DNA of 5,691 nucleotides from a bacterium (GTDB lineage Bacteria > UBP14 > UBA6098 > JAFGQG01). The position numbers were made by a program, and so were the translations under genes. The stretch lies in the NCBI GenBank assembly GCA_016930435.1, contig JAFGGQ010000171.1, positions 1-5,691 on the forward strand, read 5' to 3'. Below are positions 1 through 5,691 of this stretch, piece by piece. The notes beneath the pieces are model-generated. The model searched no databases and was not told the DNA's origin. It saw only the letters and a list, made by a program, of their open reading frames with translations. Within the stretch, counting starts at the first letter, position 1. Every line of letters starts with the position of its first letter.

Positions 1-1
1 G

Positions 2-2623
2 GATCAATTTGAATACCAGTTCAAGGATCTTAGGCATTCCTTTGATTATTATGTTACCGGCGGCGATTTCGAAAGCCCCGTATATACGGTTACCGTCATA
101 GACAACCCCAGGATCATCGATCTGAAACTGAGCTATCAATATCCCGGCTATACCGGATTGGGTACACAGGTAATCGAACAGAACGATGGAAATATCGATG
201 CGCTTTATGGAACCAGGGTTCAGATTGAAGCCCTTGCAAATAAAAAGATCAGTGAAGCCCGAATGGTTTTTTCCGACTCCACCATCCAGGTAATGACCAT
301 CAATGACAATAAGCTTTCAACCTCTTTCATGATCAGCACCGAGGGCAGCTACCATCTTGAGTGTCAGGATTTTGCCGGGAATTCCAACTCCGATCCTATC
401 GAATACCAGATCCGTGTTCAGCTCGATGATTCACCTATCGTTCAGATAATAAAACCCGGTGAAGATATCGACCTAACCGAGGAAATGCTGGTTCCTCTGG
501 GAGTGTTGGGTGAGGACGACTTCGGGTTCTCCCGATTTGACCTGGTATTCACCAAAAAAGGGAGTGCTGACACAAGTTTGAAGAAATTGGAATTCAATGA
601 CAATCGAAAATCAAAGGTTTTTCTGGAGTTGGTGTGGTCCCTGGCCGAACTGGACTTACTCCCCGAAGACATTGTCACCTACTGGATAGTAGGCTATGAT
701 AACGATCAGCTCCGGGGACCTAAGGCCGGTGAATCCCGCCATTTTTCGGTACGATTCCCCTCCCTCGAAGAGATATTGCAGGAAGTAGCTCAGGAACAGC
801 AGAAGCAGGAAGAAGATGTGGAGGAGGTATTTGAAGAAGGGAAGCGCCTTCAGGAGCAGCTTGAGAAGATTTCCCGGGAATTGATGAAGGAAAAAGAGTT
901 GAATTGGGAAGGGAAAAAAGAGCTGGAAAAAATGCTGAAAGACCAGGAGGACATGGTTAAGAAGCTGGATCAGATATCCCAGGATATGGAGATGACCCTG
1001 GAGAAGATTCAGAAAAATCAGCTGGTTACCATGGAGATATTTGACAAGATGCAGCAGATCCAAGAAATTTTGGATGAGATTGCTACCCCTGAGATGCGTG
1101 AAGCCATGCAGCAATTGCAGGAGGCACTCCAGAACATGGATCCCAAAGCGCTTGAGGAAGCCATGAAGAACTTCCAGATGAATCAGGAGAAGATGCTGGA
1201 GCAATTGGAGCAAACCCTTGCCCTGTTGAAGCGTATGCAGATCGAACAGAGGTTATCGGAGCTTATTAAGTTGGCCATGAACCAGGAGAACACCCAGCAG
1301 GAGATCAATGAAGCCTTGGAAAACATGGCTCCTGAGGATATGCCTAATCTATCTAACCAGCAGCAACAGGTAAGTCAGGCCTGTCAGTTCATGGAGCAGG
1401 AACTGCAGAAGTTGGCTGATATGATGAAGGAATTTCAGGACATGCCCGGTGAAATGGCCGATTCCATGGCCGAAAAAACTAAAGCCGATTCTCTCCCTAA
1501 ATTAGCTAACCAGGCGAGTTCCCAGATGAGCCAATGCAATTCCAAGGGTTGCAAGAAGAGCGGAGAGCAGTTGCAGGAGGACCTAACCGAATTGAGGGAA
1601 AACCTCCAGAAACTGCAGAATGAAATGAACATGATGCTTCGGGAAGAGGTAGTAGAGGCAATCCGGAAGGCCATTTACGATCTTATTTACCTATCCAACC
1701 GGCAGGAGGGATATTATGATACTACTTTGGTTTCCGGTGTTCAGGAAGAAGTGGTAGTTGATCTGCTTGAAAAGCAAGTAGTGTTGAAGGAGAACCTTGA
1801 TGGCATAGCCGACAGGGTATTTGACATCGGGACCAAGACCTTCTTTTTATCTCCGCAGGTTGGGGTAGCAATTGGTGAAGCTCTGATCCAGGTAAATCAA
1901 GCGTTGGAGACACTGTCAATGCGCCAGAGTCAGCGCTCTCTTAATTTTCAGCAGGAAGCGATGACCCAGATGAATATGGCTGCCCTGGTTTTGATGAATG
2001 CGATGAATCAGCTTTCCCAGTCTTCTTCCTGCAGCGGCGCCGAGAAGTTTTTTGAAATGATGCAATCGATGTGCCAGCAGCAGTGCGGTGTTAATCAACA
2101 GACCATTCCTATGGCCGGTCCGAAGCCGGGGGGATCGCAACCTGGCGGAATGGACCCTTCGCAGCAAGCATCTGCCGCCCGGCTTGCCGCCGAACAGGAA
2201 GAGATAAAAAAGAACCTTGAAGATCTGGAAAGGGAATATGGGGAGTACCGCAATATACTTGGGCGCTTCGACGAGACCGTCCAGGATATGGAGCGGGTGA
2301 TCGAGGATCTCGCGAGCTCCAATGTTGACCATCATACCCTGGAGCGCCAGGAGCGGATACTCTCCCGAATGCTTGATGCTCAGAAGTCACTCCATCAGCG
2401 CAATTATACCCAGAAACGCCAATCAGAAACCGGCGAGGACATTGTCAGGCGAAGCCCTTCTGGTCTCCCTGATGACCTCGGTGAAGACCAAAACACCATA
2501 CAGCAGGCCTTGATCAGGGCACTTAACCAATCCTACCCACGTGTTTACGAAAACATGATACGGGATTATTTTAAAGCTCTTGGGGAAAACCTTCAGAGCC
2601 AGTCCATAGAGAAAACGGAATAG
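2..2623 (+). CDS. DUF4175 family envelope protein, 5'-partial
   Basis: The frame is open from base 2 to the TAG at 2621-2623, giving 873 residues with no start in the window. The TTG at 158 is only an internal Leu codon, because the residues before it already belong to the same beta-rich domain. Numbering from base 2: residues 1-140 look Ig-like (a YPGYTG motif near 47-52); 141-252 form a second beta region with EDDFGFS and YDNDQLRGPK motifs; about 253-545 is a long Gln/Glu/Met-rich coiled coil; 547-700 is helical and ends in a Cys/Gln-rich stretch; 704-725 is a Gly/Pro/Gln linker; 726-775 is coiled coil; 776-825 carries the RMLDAQKSL...KRQSETG motif; 833-873 contains YPRVYENMIRDYF. This order matches what I know as DUF4175, whose molecular role is unknown. 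Family members usually have N-terminal membrane helices, which here would lie upstream of the window, so the visible part is probably extracytoplasmic (inference). The TPR gene follows after 6 bases. Family call fairly sure; function unassigned. Confidence 0.85.
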   Translation, partial: DQFEYQFKDLRHSFDYYVTGGDFESPVYTVTVIDNPRIIDLKLSYQYPGYTGLGTQVIEQNDGNIDALYGTRVQIEALANKKISEARMVFSDSTIQVMTINDNKLSTSFMISTEGSYHLECQDFAGNSNSDPIEYQIRVQLDDSPIVQIIKPGEDIDLTEEMLVPLGVLGEDDFGFSRFDLVFTKKGSADTSLKKLEFNDNRKSKVFLELVWSLAELDLLPEDIVTYWIVGYDNDQLRGPKAGESRHFSVRFPSLEEILQEVAQEQQKQEEDVEEVFEEGKRLQEQLEKISRELMKEKELNWEGKKELEKMLKDQEDMVKKLDQISQDMEMTLEKIQKNQLVTMEIFDKMQQIQEILDEIATPEMREAMQQLQEALQNMDPKALEEAMKNFQMNQEKMLEQLEQTLALLKRMQIEQRLSELIKLAMNQENTQQEINEALENMAPEDMPNLSNQQQQVSQACQFMEQELQKLADMMKEFQDMPGEMADSMAEKTKADSLPKLANQASSQMSQCNSKGCKKSGEQLQEDLTELRENLQKLQNEMNMMLREEVVEAIRKAIYDLIYLSNRQEGYYDTTLVSGVQEEVVVDLLEKQVVLKENLDGIADRVFDIGTKTFFLSPQVGVAIGEALIQVNQALETLSMRQSQRSLNFQQEAMTQMNMAALVLMNAMNQLSQSSSCSGAEKFFEMMQSMCQQQCGVNQQTIPMAGPKPGGSQPGGMDPSQQASAARLAAEQEEIKKNLEDLEREYGEYRNILGRFDETVQDMERVIEDLASSNVDHHTLERQERILSRMLDAQKSLHQRNYTQKRQSETGEDIVRRSPSGLPDDLGEDQNTIQQALIRALNQSYPRVYENMIRDYFKALGENLQSQSIEKTE

Positions 2624-2626
2624 GAA
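2622..2626 (+). promoter_or_regulatory. Weak ribosome binding site for the TPR gene
   Basis: AGGAA lies three bases before the ATG at 2630 and overlaps the TAG stop of the upstream gene. The match to the Shine-Dalgarno core is short and the spacing tight, so reinitiation by ribosomes finishing the DUF4175 frame probably contributes to translation (inference). The signal peptide starting exactly at this ATG supports the start choice. Confidence 0.4.
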
Positions 2627-2629
2627 ATC

Positions 2630-4393
2630 ATGAAAAATATTAGATTCATAATAGTAATTACCCTTTTAATCCTGGCCCAGGGAAAAGCGGTGTTTTCCCA
2701 GAGCTCAGCCTATGAACGTGATTTCGAATTGGCACGGCGATTTATGCTGCTGGATAAATACGAGGAGGCGGTAGAACTGCTTGAAAATCTGCGCGCCCAG
2801 AATGCCAATGATGTCCGGGTAATAGAACAGCTTAAGTCGGCTTATTTTGCATTGAAAAACTATGATCGCCTGATCGATATTATTAAAACCCAGCTGGCAA
2901 ATTCGCCTAATAATATTGCTTTATGGATAGAGCTGGGTGGTATTCAGTTGAATTTGGGATTACCCGGTGAAGCCAGACAGGCATTTGAATCAGCTTTGGA
3001 CATAGAACCCAAATCCATTAGTTCATACATCTCGATCTCCGGAAAATACCAGATTTGGGGTTATCTTGACGAGGGCATTGAATTTTTAGAGAGGGCTAAA
3101 AAATCGATTAATGATCCCGGAGCAGTAGCTTTGGAACTGGGACGACTTTACGAATTGAACAAGAATTTTACACGCGCAATCGCCGAGTACTTGGATTATC
3201 TAAGGGCTTTTCCGGACCGGGTCGGCGAGGTGAAGCACAGGATCAGTTCAATGGGCAAGGATAAAGACCAATTGACTGCAATTGAAAAGGAGCTGAAAAA
3301 ATCGCTTAAGGATGACCCCCTGGACCGCCATCTGTTACCGGTGTTAGCCCAGATCCAAATGCGTAAAGGGGATTATGAGGCCGCCCTGGAAAGCTATAAG
3401 CGCGCAGAGACCTATGAGAATAAATTGAAATATTTACCTGCTTTTGCCAATGAACTATTAGGTGCCGGCCAATATTCGATTGCGCTGAAAACGGCAGCGC
3501 TAATGGCCGCCGCTGGAGAGCCCCATTTCCAGATCGAAGCCGAATTTATCAAGGGAGCGGCTTTACGTGGCCTCGACAAACCTGGTGAGGCTATTCAGGT
3601 TTACGACGAACTTATCCGGACCGGTCCTCCCGCAATCCTGCCCAGAGCCTACCTTGAAATCGGCAAGATACAATTCTACGATTACAAGGATTATCTAAAA
3701 GGGGAGGAATATTTCGATCGGGTAGTTAACGAGTTCCCCGGTAACAATGTTTTAGAAGAGGGATTAAAGGAATATTTGAACGCTCTCTTCAAACTGGACA
3801 AGATAGAAAAAGCCAAAGCTTTCCTGGTAGAGCTTGAAAAGAACCGGAATGAGCCTTCTGACCTGCTTCTCTTTAAACTGGGAGAGGTTTTCTTTTTAAC
3901 CAACGAGTTCGACCGTGCCAAACAGTATTTCAGCATGCTTACCATGAGCTTTCCCCGAAGTTTTTACTTGAATGATGCCCTGTCAATGCTGATGCTGGCT
4001 CAAGAGGATACCGGAAAATTGGAGGATATTACCCATATCCTTTACCTGCAGAAGATAGGCCAGTATGAGAACTGCCTGGAGAATTTACAGCTTCTTTTCG
4101 ATCAGCGCTCAGGATTCCCCGGGCAGGATTACCTTTTATGGCTGGCTGGTTCTGTTTCATCCGAACTGGGTAAAAATGAGCTGGCACTGTCATTTTTAGA
4201 CCGATTGCTATCTGATCATATTAACAGTTTCTTCGCATCTATCGCCCTGGAGCTTAAAGGGGATATTTACTTCCGCCAGGGTGAGATACAAAAGGCTAAC
4301 GAAGCTTATAATGAAATATTAATGAAGTATTCCGATGCGGTGAATTTAAACAACATCCGAAAAAAGCTTCGCGCCCTTGAAACCGGAATCTAA
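2630..4393 (+). CDS. Exported tetratricopeptide-repeat (TPR) protein
   Basis: This 587-residue protein opens with a Sec-type signal peptide: basic MKNIR, a hydrophobic core at about 6-16, and a likely cleavage site VFS|QS after residue 23. There is no lipobox Cys, so it should be a soluble periplasmic or secreted protein rather than a lipoprotein. The rest is almost entirely degenerate TPR units of about 34-36 residues. Clear ones lie near 28-61 (YEEAVELLENL), 62-95, 96-129 (LGLPGEARQAFESALDIEP) and 130-163, and others continue to the C-terminus, for example GDYEAALESYKRAE, NEFDRAKQYFSML and GEIQKANEAYNEIL. I estimate about 14 repeats. The later repeats resemble those of YbgF/BamD-type envelope proteins, but no specific family is assigned. 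TPR superhelices bind peptides or partner proteins; no catalytic motif is visible. It starts 6 bases after the DUF4175 stop and its end overlaps prmC by 17 bases. Partnership with the DUF4175 protein is inferred from context only. Confidence 0.85.
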   Translation: MKNIRFIIVITLLILAQGKAVFSQSSAYERDFELARRFMLLDKYEEAVELLENLRAQNANDVRVIEQLKSAYFALKNYDRLIDIIKTQLANSPNNIALWIELGGIQLNLGLPGEARQAFESALDIEPKSISSYISISGKYQIWGYLDEGIEFLERAKKSINDPGAVALELGRLYELNKNFTRAIAEYLDYLRAFPDRVGEVKHRISSMGKDKDQLTAIEKELKKSLKDDPLDRHLLPVLAQIQMRKGDYEAALESYKRAETYENKLKYLPAFANELLGAGQYSIALKTAALMAAAGEPHFQIEAEFIKGAALRGLDKPGEAIQVYDELIRTGPPAILPRAYLEIGKIQFYDYKDYLKGEEYFDRVVNEFPGNNVLEEGLKEYLNALFKLDKIEKAKAFLVELEKNRNEPSDLLLFKLGEVFFLTNEFDRAKQYFSMLTMSFPRSFYLNDALSMLMLAQEDTGKLEDITHILYLQKIGQYENCLENLQLLFDQRSGFPGQDYLLWLAGSVSSELGKNELALSFLDRLLSDHINSFFASIALELKGDIYFRQGEIQKANEAYNEILMKYSDAVNLNNIRKKLRALETGI

Positions 4394-5285
4394 TAAAATC
4401 CCTGTTCAAAAAAAAACACTGAGGGAATTATTCATTTATTCCTTAAATTTATTTAAGAATTGGGGGATACCAAATTGCCGCCGGGAAATTGAGCTTATTC
4501 TTTGTGATGCCCTAAGAATATCCCCTTCAAAATTATACCTGAGTTTCAGCGATAACCTTCCGGAACCCCTCGTGGAAAAGATTTTGGAGCAGATTGGTTT
4601 AAGGCTGCAGAGGGTCCCATTAGCCTATATAACCGGCAGGGTTTTTTTCTGGAACCTGGAACTGGATATTTGCCCCGGGGTATTTATCCCCCGGCCGGAA
4701 ACCGAGCGATTAGTCGAGGAGACGCTCCTGATACTAAATAACAAGGTGAAAGAACAGGAGGTTTTCAATATAATTGAGATCGGTACTGGTTCCGGAGCCA
4801 TTTGCTGCGCCCTGGCTACAGCATTTGAAAATGTCTATATCCGGGCTACTGAGATCAATCCCCGGGCAATAGAGATCGCTAATCGCAATATAGAGAAATT
4901 CAACTTGCAGGATAAAATAAACATCTTTCAAGGGAATATCTTTCAACCCCTTCAAAAACTCGCCCTGCAGGATACCGTGGACATTGTAGTCGCAAATTTG
5001 CCCTATATCCGGAGCGGGGATATTGAAACCCTGCAGCCCGAAGTACGGGACCACGAGCCCTTAGAAGCCCTCGATGGAGGGCCAGACGGATTAACCTACC
5101 AGAAAAAGGTGATCCGGCAGGCCATTGGATTCCTTCGCAGAAAAGGAACCATACTGCTGGAAATCGGCTATGATCAGGGAAAAGAAATGTTGGATTTTAC
5201 CCATGATTTGGATAAATATATTGACCTGATTATCCTCAAGGATTATAGCAATATCGACCGGGTTTTCAAGGCTACGCTAAAATAA
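4377..5285 (+). CDS. prmC: Release factor glutamine N5-methyltransferase PrmC (HemK)
   Basis: This cytoplasmic, SAM-dependent enzyme methylates the glutamine of the GGQ motif in release factors RF1 and RF2, which supports efficient peptide release. The 302 residues match the family length (E. coli about 277). Residues about 14-90 form the helical release-factor-binding domain, ending in PLAYITG (81-87). FIPRPETE (103-110) is a family hallmark. SAM motif I is EIGTGSG (134-140), and Glu159 is the likely ribose-binding acidic residue. The catalytic motif is NLPY (207-210) instead of the usual NPPY, keeping Asn and Tyr. The family signatures HEPLEALDGGPDGL (226-239), LEIGYDQG (261-268) and KDYSNIDRV (288-296) complete the set. 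TTG at 4377 is the only ATG/GTG/TTG start between the in-frame stop at 4347 and the conserved N-terminal domain. It has no Shine-Dalgarno sequence and overlaps the TPR gene, so translational coupling is likely. prfA, a common neighbour of prmC, is not seen upstream. Product call very sure; exact start less so. Confidence 0.95.
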   Translation: MKPESNKIPVQKKTLRELFIYSLNLFKNWGIPNCRREIELILCDALRISPSKLYLSFSDNLPEPLVEKILEQIGLRLQRVPLAYITGRVFFWNLELDICPGVFIPRPETERLVEETLLILNNKVKEQEVFNIIEIGTGSGAICCALATAFENVYIRATEINPRAIEIANRNIEKFNLQDKINIFQGNIFQPLQKLALQDTVDIVVANLPYIRSGDIETLQPEVRDHEPLEALDGGPDGLTYQKKVIRQAIGFLRRKGTILLEIGYDQGKEMLDFTHDLDKYIDLIILKDYSNIDRVFKATLK

Positions 5286-5291
5286 TGAACC

Positions 5292-5309
5292 AGGCAAATT
5301 TCGCATATT
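5292..5309 (+). repeat. Imperfect direct repeat, copy 1
   Basis: The 18 bases AGGCAAATTTCGCATATT recur at 5638-5656 as AGGCAAAATTTGGCATATT, with one substitution and one extra A. The copies bracket most of the AT-rich segment. Chance similarity in low-complexity DNA is a real alternative, and no terminal inverted repeats or transposase accompany them. Confidence 0.35.
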
Positions 5310-5391
5310 AGGATCATGAACGAATTAGTTGCTAAGGATTAATTGTCCAAATAGATTGGATAAATGGATGACTGGAAACTATTAATGATAT

Positions 5392-5410
5392 TATACAAAT
5401 AAATTGTATA
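5392..5410. repeat. Small perfect inverted repeat, operator-like or weak hairpin
   Basis: TATACAA (5392-5398), a 5-base spacer ATAAA, and TTGTATA (5404-5410) form a perfect 7-bp dyad. Only one pair per arm is G:C and no T-run directly follows, so it would be a poor intrinsic terminator. It lies 14 bases upstream of the candidate -35 box at 5424, a position compatible with a regulator-binding site (inference). Confidence 0.35.
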
Positions 5411-5423
5411 TGAACCTCATTTT

Positions 5424-5451
5424 TTGACGTAATGGGCTCTTTCGCTAAAAT
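5424..5451 (+). promoter_or_regulatory. Candidate sigma70-like promoter
   Basis: TTGACG (5424-5429) and TAAAAT (5446-5451) each match the -35 and -10 consensus at five of six positions, with a 16-base spacer. Transcription would begin near 5458 and run into the ribosome binding site at 5573. AT-rich DNA yields such matches by chance, and lineages close to Bacteroidetes can use a different promoter consensus, so this is tentative. Confidence 0.3.
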
Positions 5452-5572
5452 TTTCTGCCCTTTAAAATTGAAAATACAATATATATCCGTCAATTAATTT
5501 TGACTATGCTTTTAAACAAAACAAATAGTAATTTACGCATGAATGACTATCAGCCATAAAATAATTCAACTT

Positions 5573-5577
5573 AGGAG
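5573..5577 (+). promoter_or_regulatory. Strong Shine-Dalgarno sequence before a short reading frame
   Basis: AGGAG sits five bases upstream of the ATG at 5583. It is a better match and better spaced than the sites of either downstream gene of the operon. It could serve the 18-codon frame, or mark the start of a gene broken by a frameshift. Confidence 0.4.
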
Positions 5578-5582
5578 CAAAG

Positions 5583-5639
5583 ATGAGAGGCTATTCCATC
5601 GTTGTTAACCCAACTTTCCCTCATTGCGCTTGGGAATAG
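5583..5639 (+). CDS. Possible 18-codon peptide or start of a broken gene
   Basis: ATG at 5583 to TAG at 5637 encodes MRGYSIVVNPTFPHCAWE. The only support is the well-placed AGGAG upstream; no family is recognised. The peptide is neither hydrophobic enough for a signal anchor nor rich in one amino acid as classical attenuator leaders are. The frame beginning at 5587 (GAG), just after a TGA at 5584, stays open to the window end. A frameshift within 5587-5636 would therefore join the start to a longer product, by decay or sequencing error. Its stop codon lies inside one arm of the possible stem 5591-5597/5633-5639. Confidence 0.15.
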   Translation: MRGYSIVVNPTFPHCAWE

Positions 5640-5656
5640 GCAAAATTTGGCATATT
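5638..5656 (+). repeat. Imperfect direct repeat, copy 2
   Basis: This is the mate of 5292-5309 and differs by one inserted A and a C-to-G change. It begins inside the TAG stop of the 18-codon frame. Its spacing of about 346 bases from the first copy would suit a small inserted element, but no other hallmark of one is present. Confidence 0.35.
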
Positions 5657-5691
5657 TCAGAGACATCATTCCCGTAACTCGTTATATATCA

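Larger units (their letters stand above)
5286..5691 (+). other. AT-rich non-coding segment downstream of prmC
   Basis: No convincing gene is present on either strand. G+C is 65 of 240 bases (27%) over 5341-5580, clearly lower than in the three genes. No strong GC-rich hairpin followed by a T-run is present, so the end of the prmC transcript is not obvious. A GGGC (5434-5437) / GCCC (5457-5460) pair followed by TTT is only a 4-bp stem with a 19-base loop. The segment contains the promoter-like site, repeats and short reading frame listed separately. It probably separates this operon from the next transcription unit. Confidence 0.7.

Noticed and set aside
158-160. TTG as the start of the DUF4175 gene
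   Set aside because: The frame stays open to base 2 and the preceding residues show the same beta-rich DUF4175 domain, so the gene starts upstream of the window.
656-1213. 185-codon open frame on the minus strand
   Set aside because: It is the Leu/Phe/His-rich reverse image of the Gln/Glu/Lys coiled-coil codons of the DUF4175 gene, with no domain of its own.
1916-2390. Several overlapping minus-strand open frames
   Set aside because: They lie entirely under well-conserved DUF4175 coding sequence and encode low-complexity Arg/Ser/Leu-rich products typical of shadow frames.
5316-5342. ATG frame of 8 codons preceded by AGGA
   Set aside because: Too short, with no other signal; such frames are expected by chance in AT-rich DNA.
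5434-5463. GGGC/GCCC hairpin followed by TTT as the operon terminator
   Set aside because: A 4-bp stem with a 19-base loop and three T residues is too weak, and it overlaps the promoter-like boxes.
5569-5667. 32-codon frame on the minus strand near the window end
   Set aside because: It starts with tandem ATG codons, but its product resembles nothing known and it ends opposite the plus-strand ribosome binding site; no supporting evidence.
5286-5691. tRNA, small RNA or CRISPR array in the non-coding segment
   Set aside because: No cloverleaf, no regularly spaced repeats and no recognisable RNA motif were found by eye.

Overview
The window holds three co-directional genes on the + strand, tightly packed with no room for internal promoters, followed by about 400 bases of AT-rich DNA with no convincing gene. 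The first gene is a DUF4175-type envelope protein whose start lies upstream of the window. The second is an exported protein built from TPR repeats. The third is prmC, the methyltransferase that modifies translation release factors.

Organism: DUF4175 proteins, with Ig-like beta domains followed by a long Gln/Met-rich coiled coil, are known to me mainly from the Bacteroidetes/FCB side of the bacterial tree and related candidate phyla (KSB1-, Zixibacteria- or Marinimicrobia-like lineages). The exported TPR protein and the near-balanced base composition of the coding DNA fit such a Gram-negative lineage. I cannot place it further, and the sequence alone does not exclude other phyla.

Layout: 2-2623 is the DUF4175 gene (873 codons visible, N-terminus missing). 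After a 6-base gap, 2630-4393 encodes the 587-residue TPR protein with a Sec-type signal peptide and no lipobox. prmC (4377-5285) begins at a TTG codon inside the end of the TPR gene, overlapping it by 17 bases. From 5286 to the window end the DNA is AT-rich (27% G+C over 5341-5580). It holds a plausible sigma70-like promoter, a small inverted repeat, an imperfect 18/19-base direct repeat, and a well-placed ribosome binding site leading into a reading frame of only 18 codons.

How they may work together: spacing and overlap indicate one transcript with translational coupling. The first two products are both expected outside the cytoplasm (a membrane-anchored coiled coil and a soluble TPR scaffold), so a physical partnership is a reasonable inference. 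PrmC is a cytoplasmic housekeeping enzyme and probably only shares the transcript. I see no mobile element, CRISPR array, tRNA or rRNA. The most promising candidate for undescribed biology is the DUF4175/TPR pair; the 3' non-coding segment comes second, with much weaker evidence.
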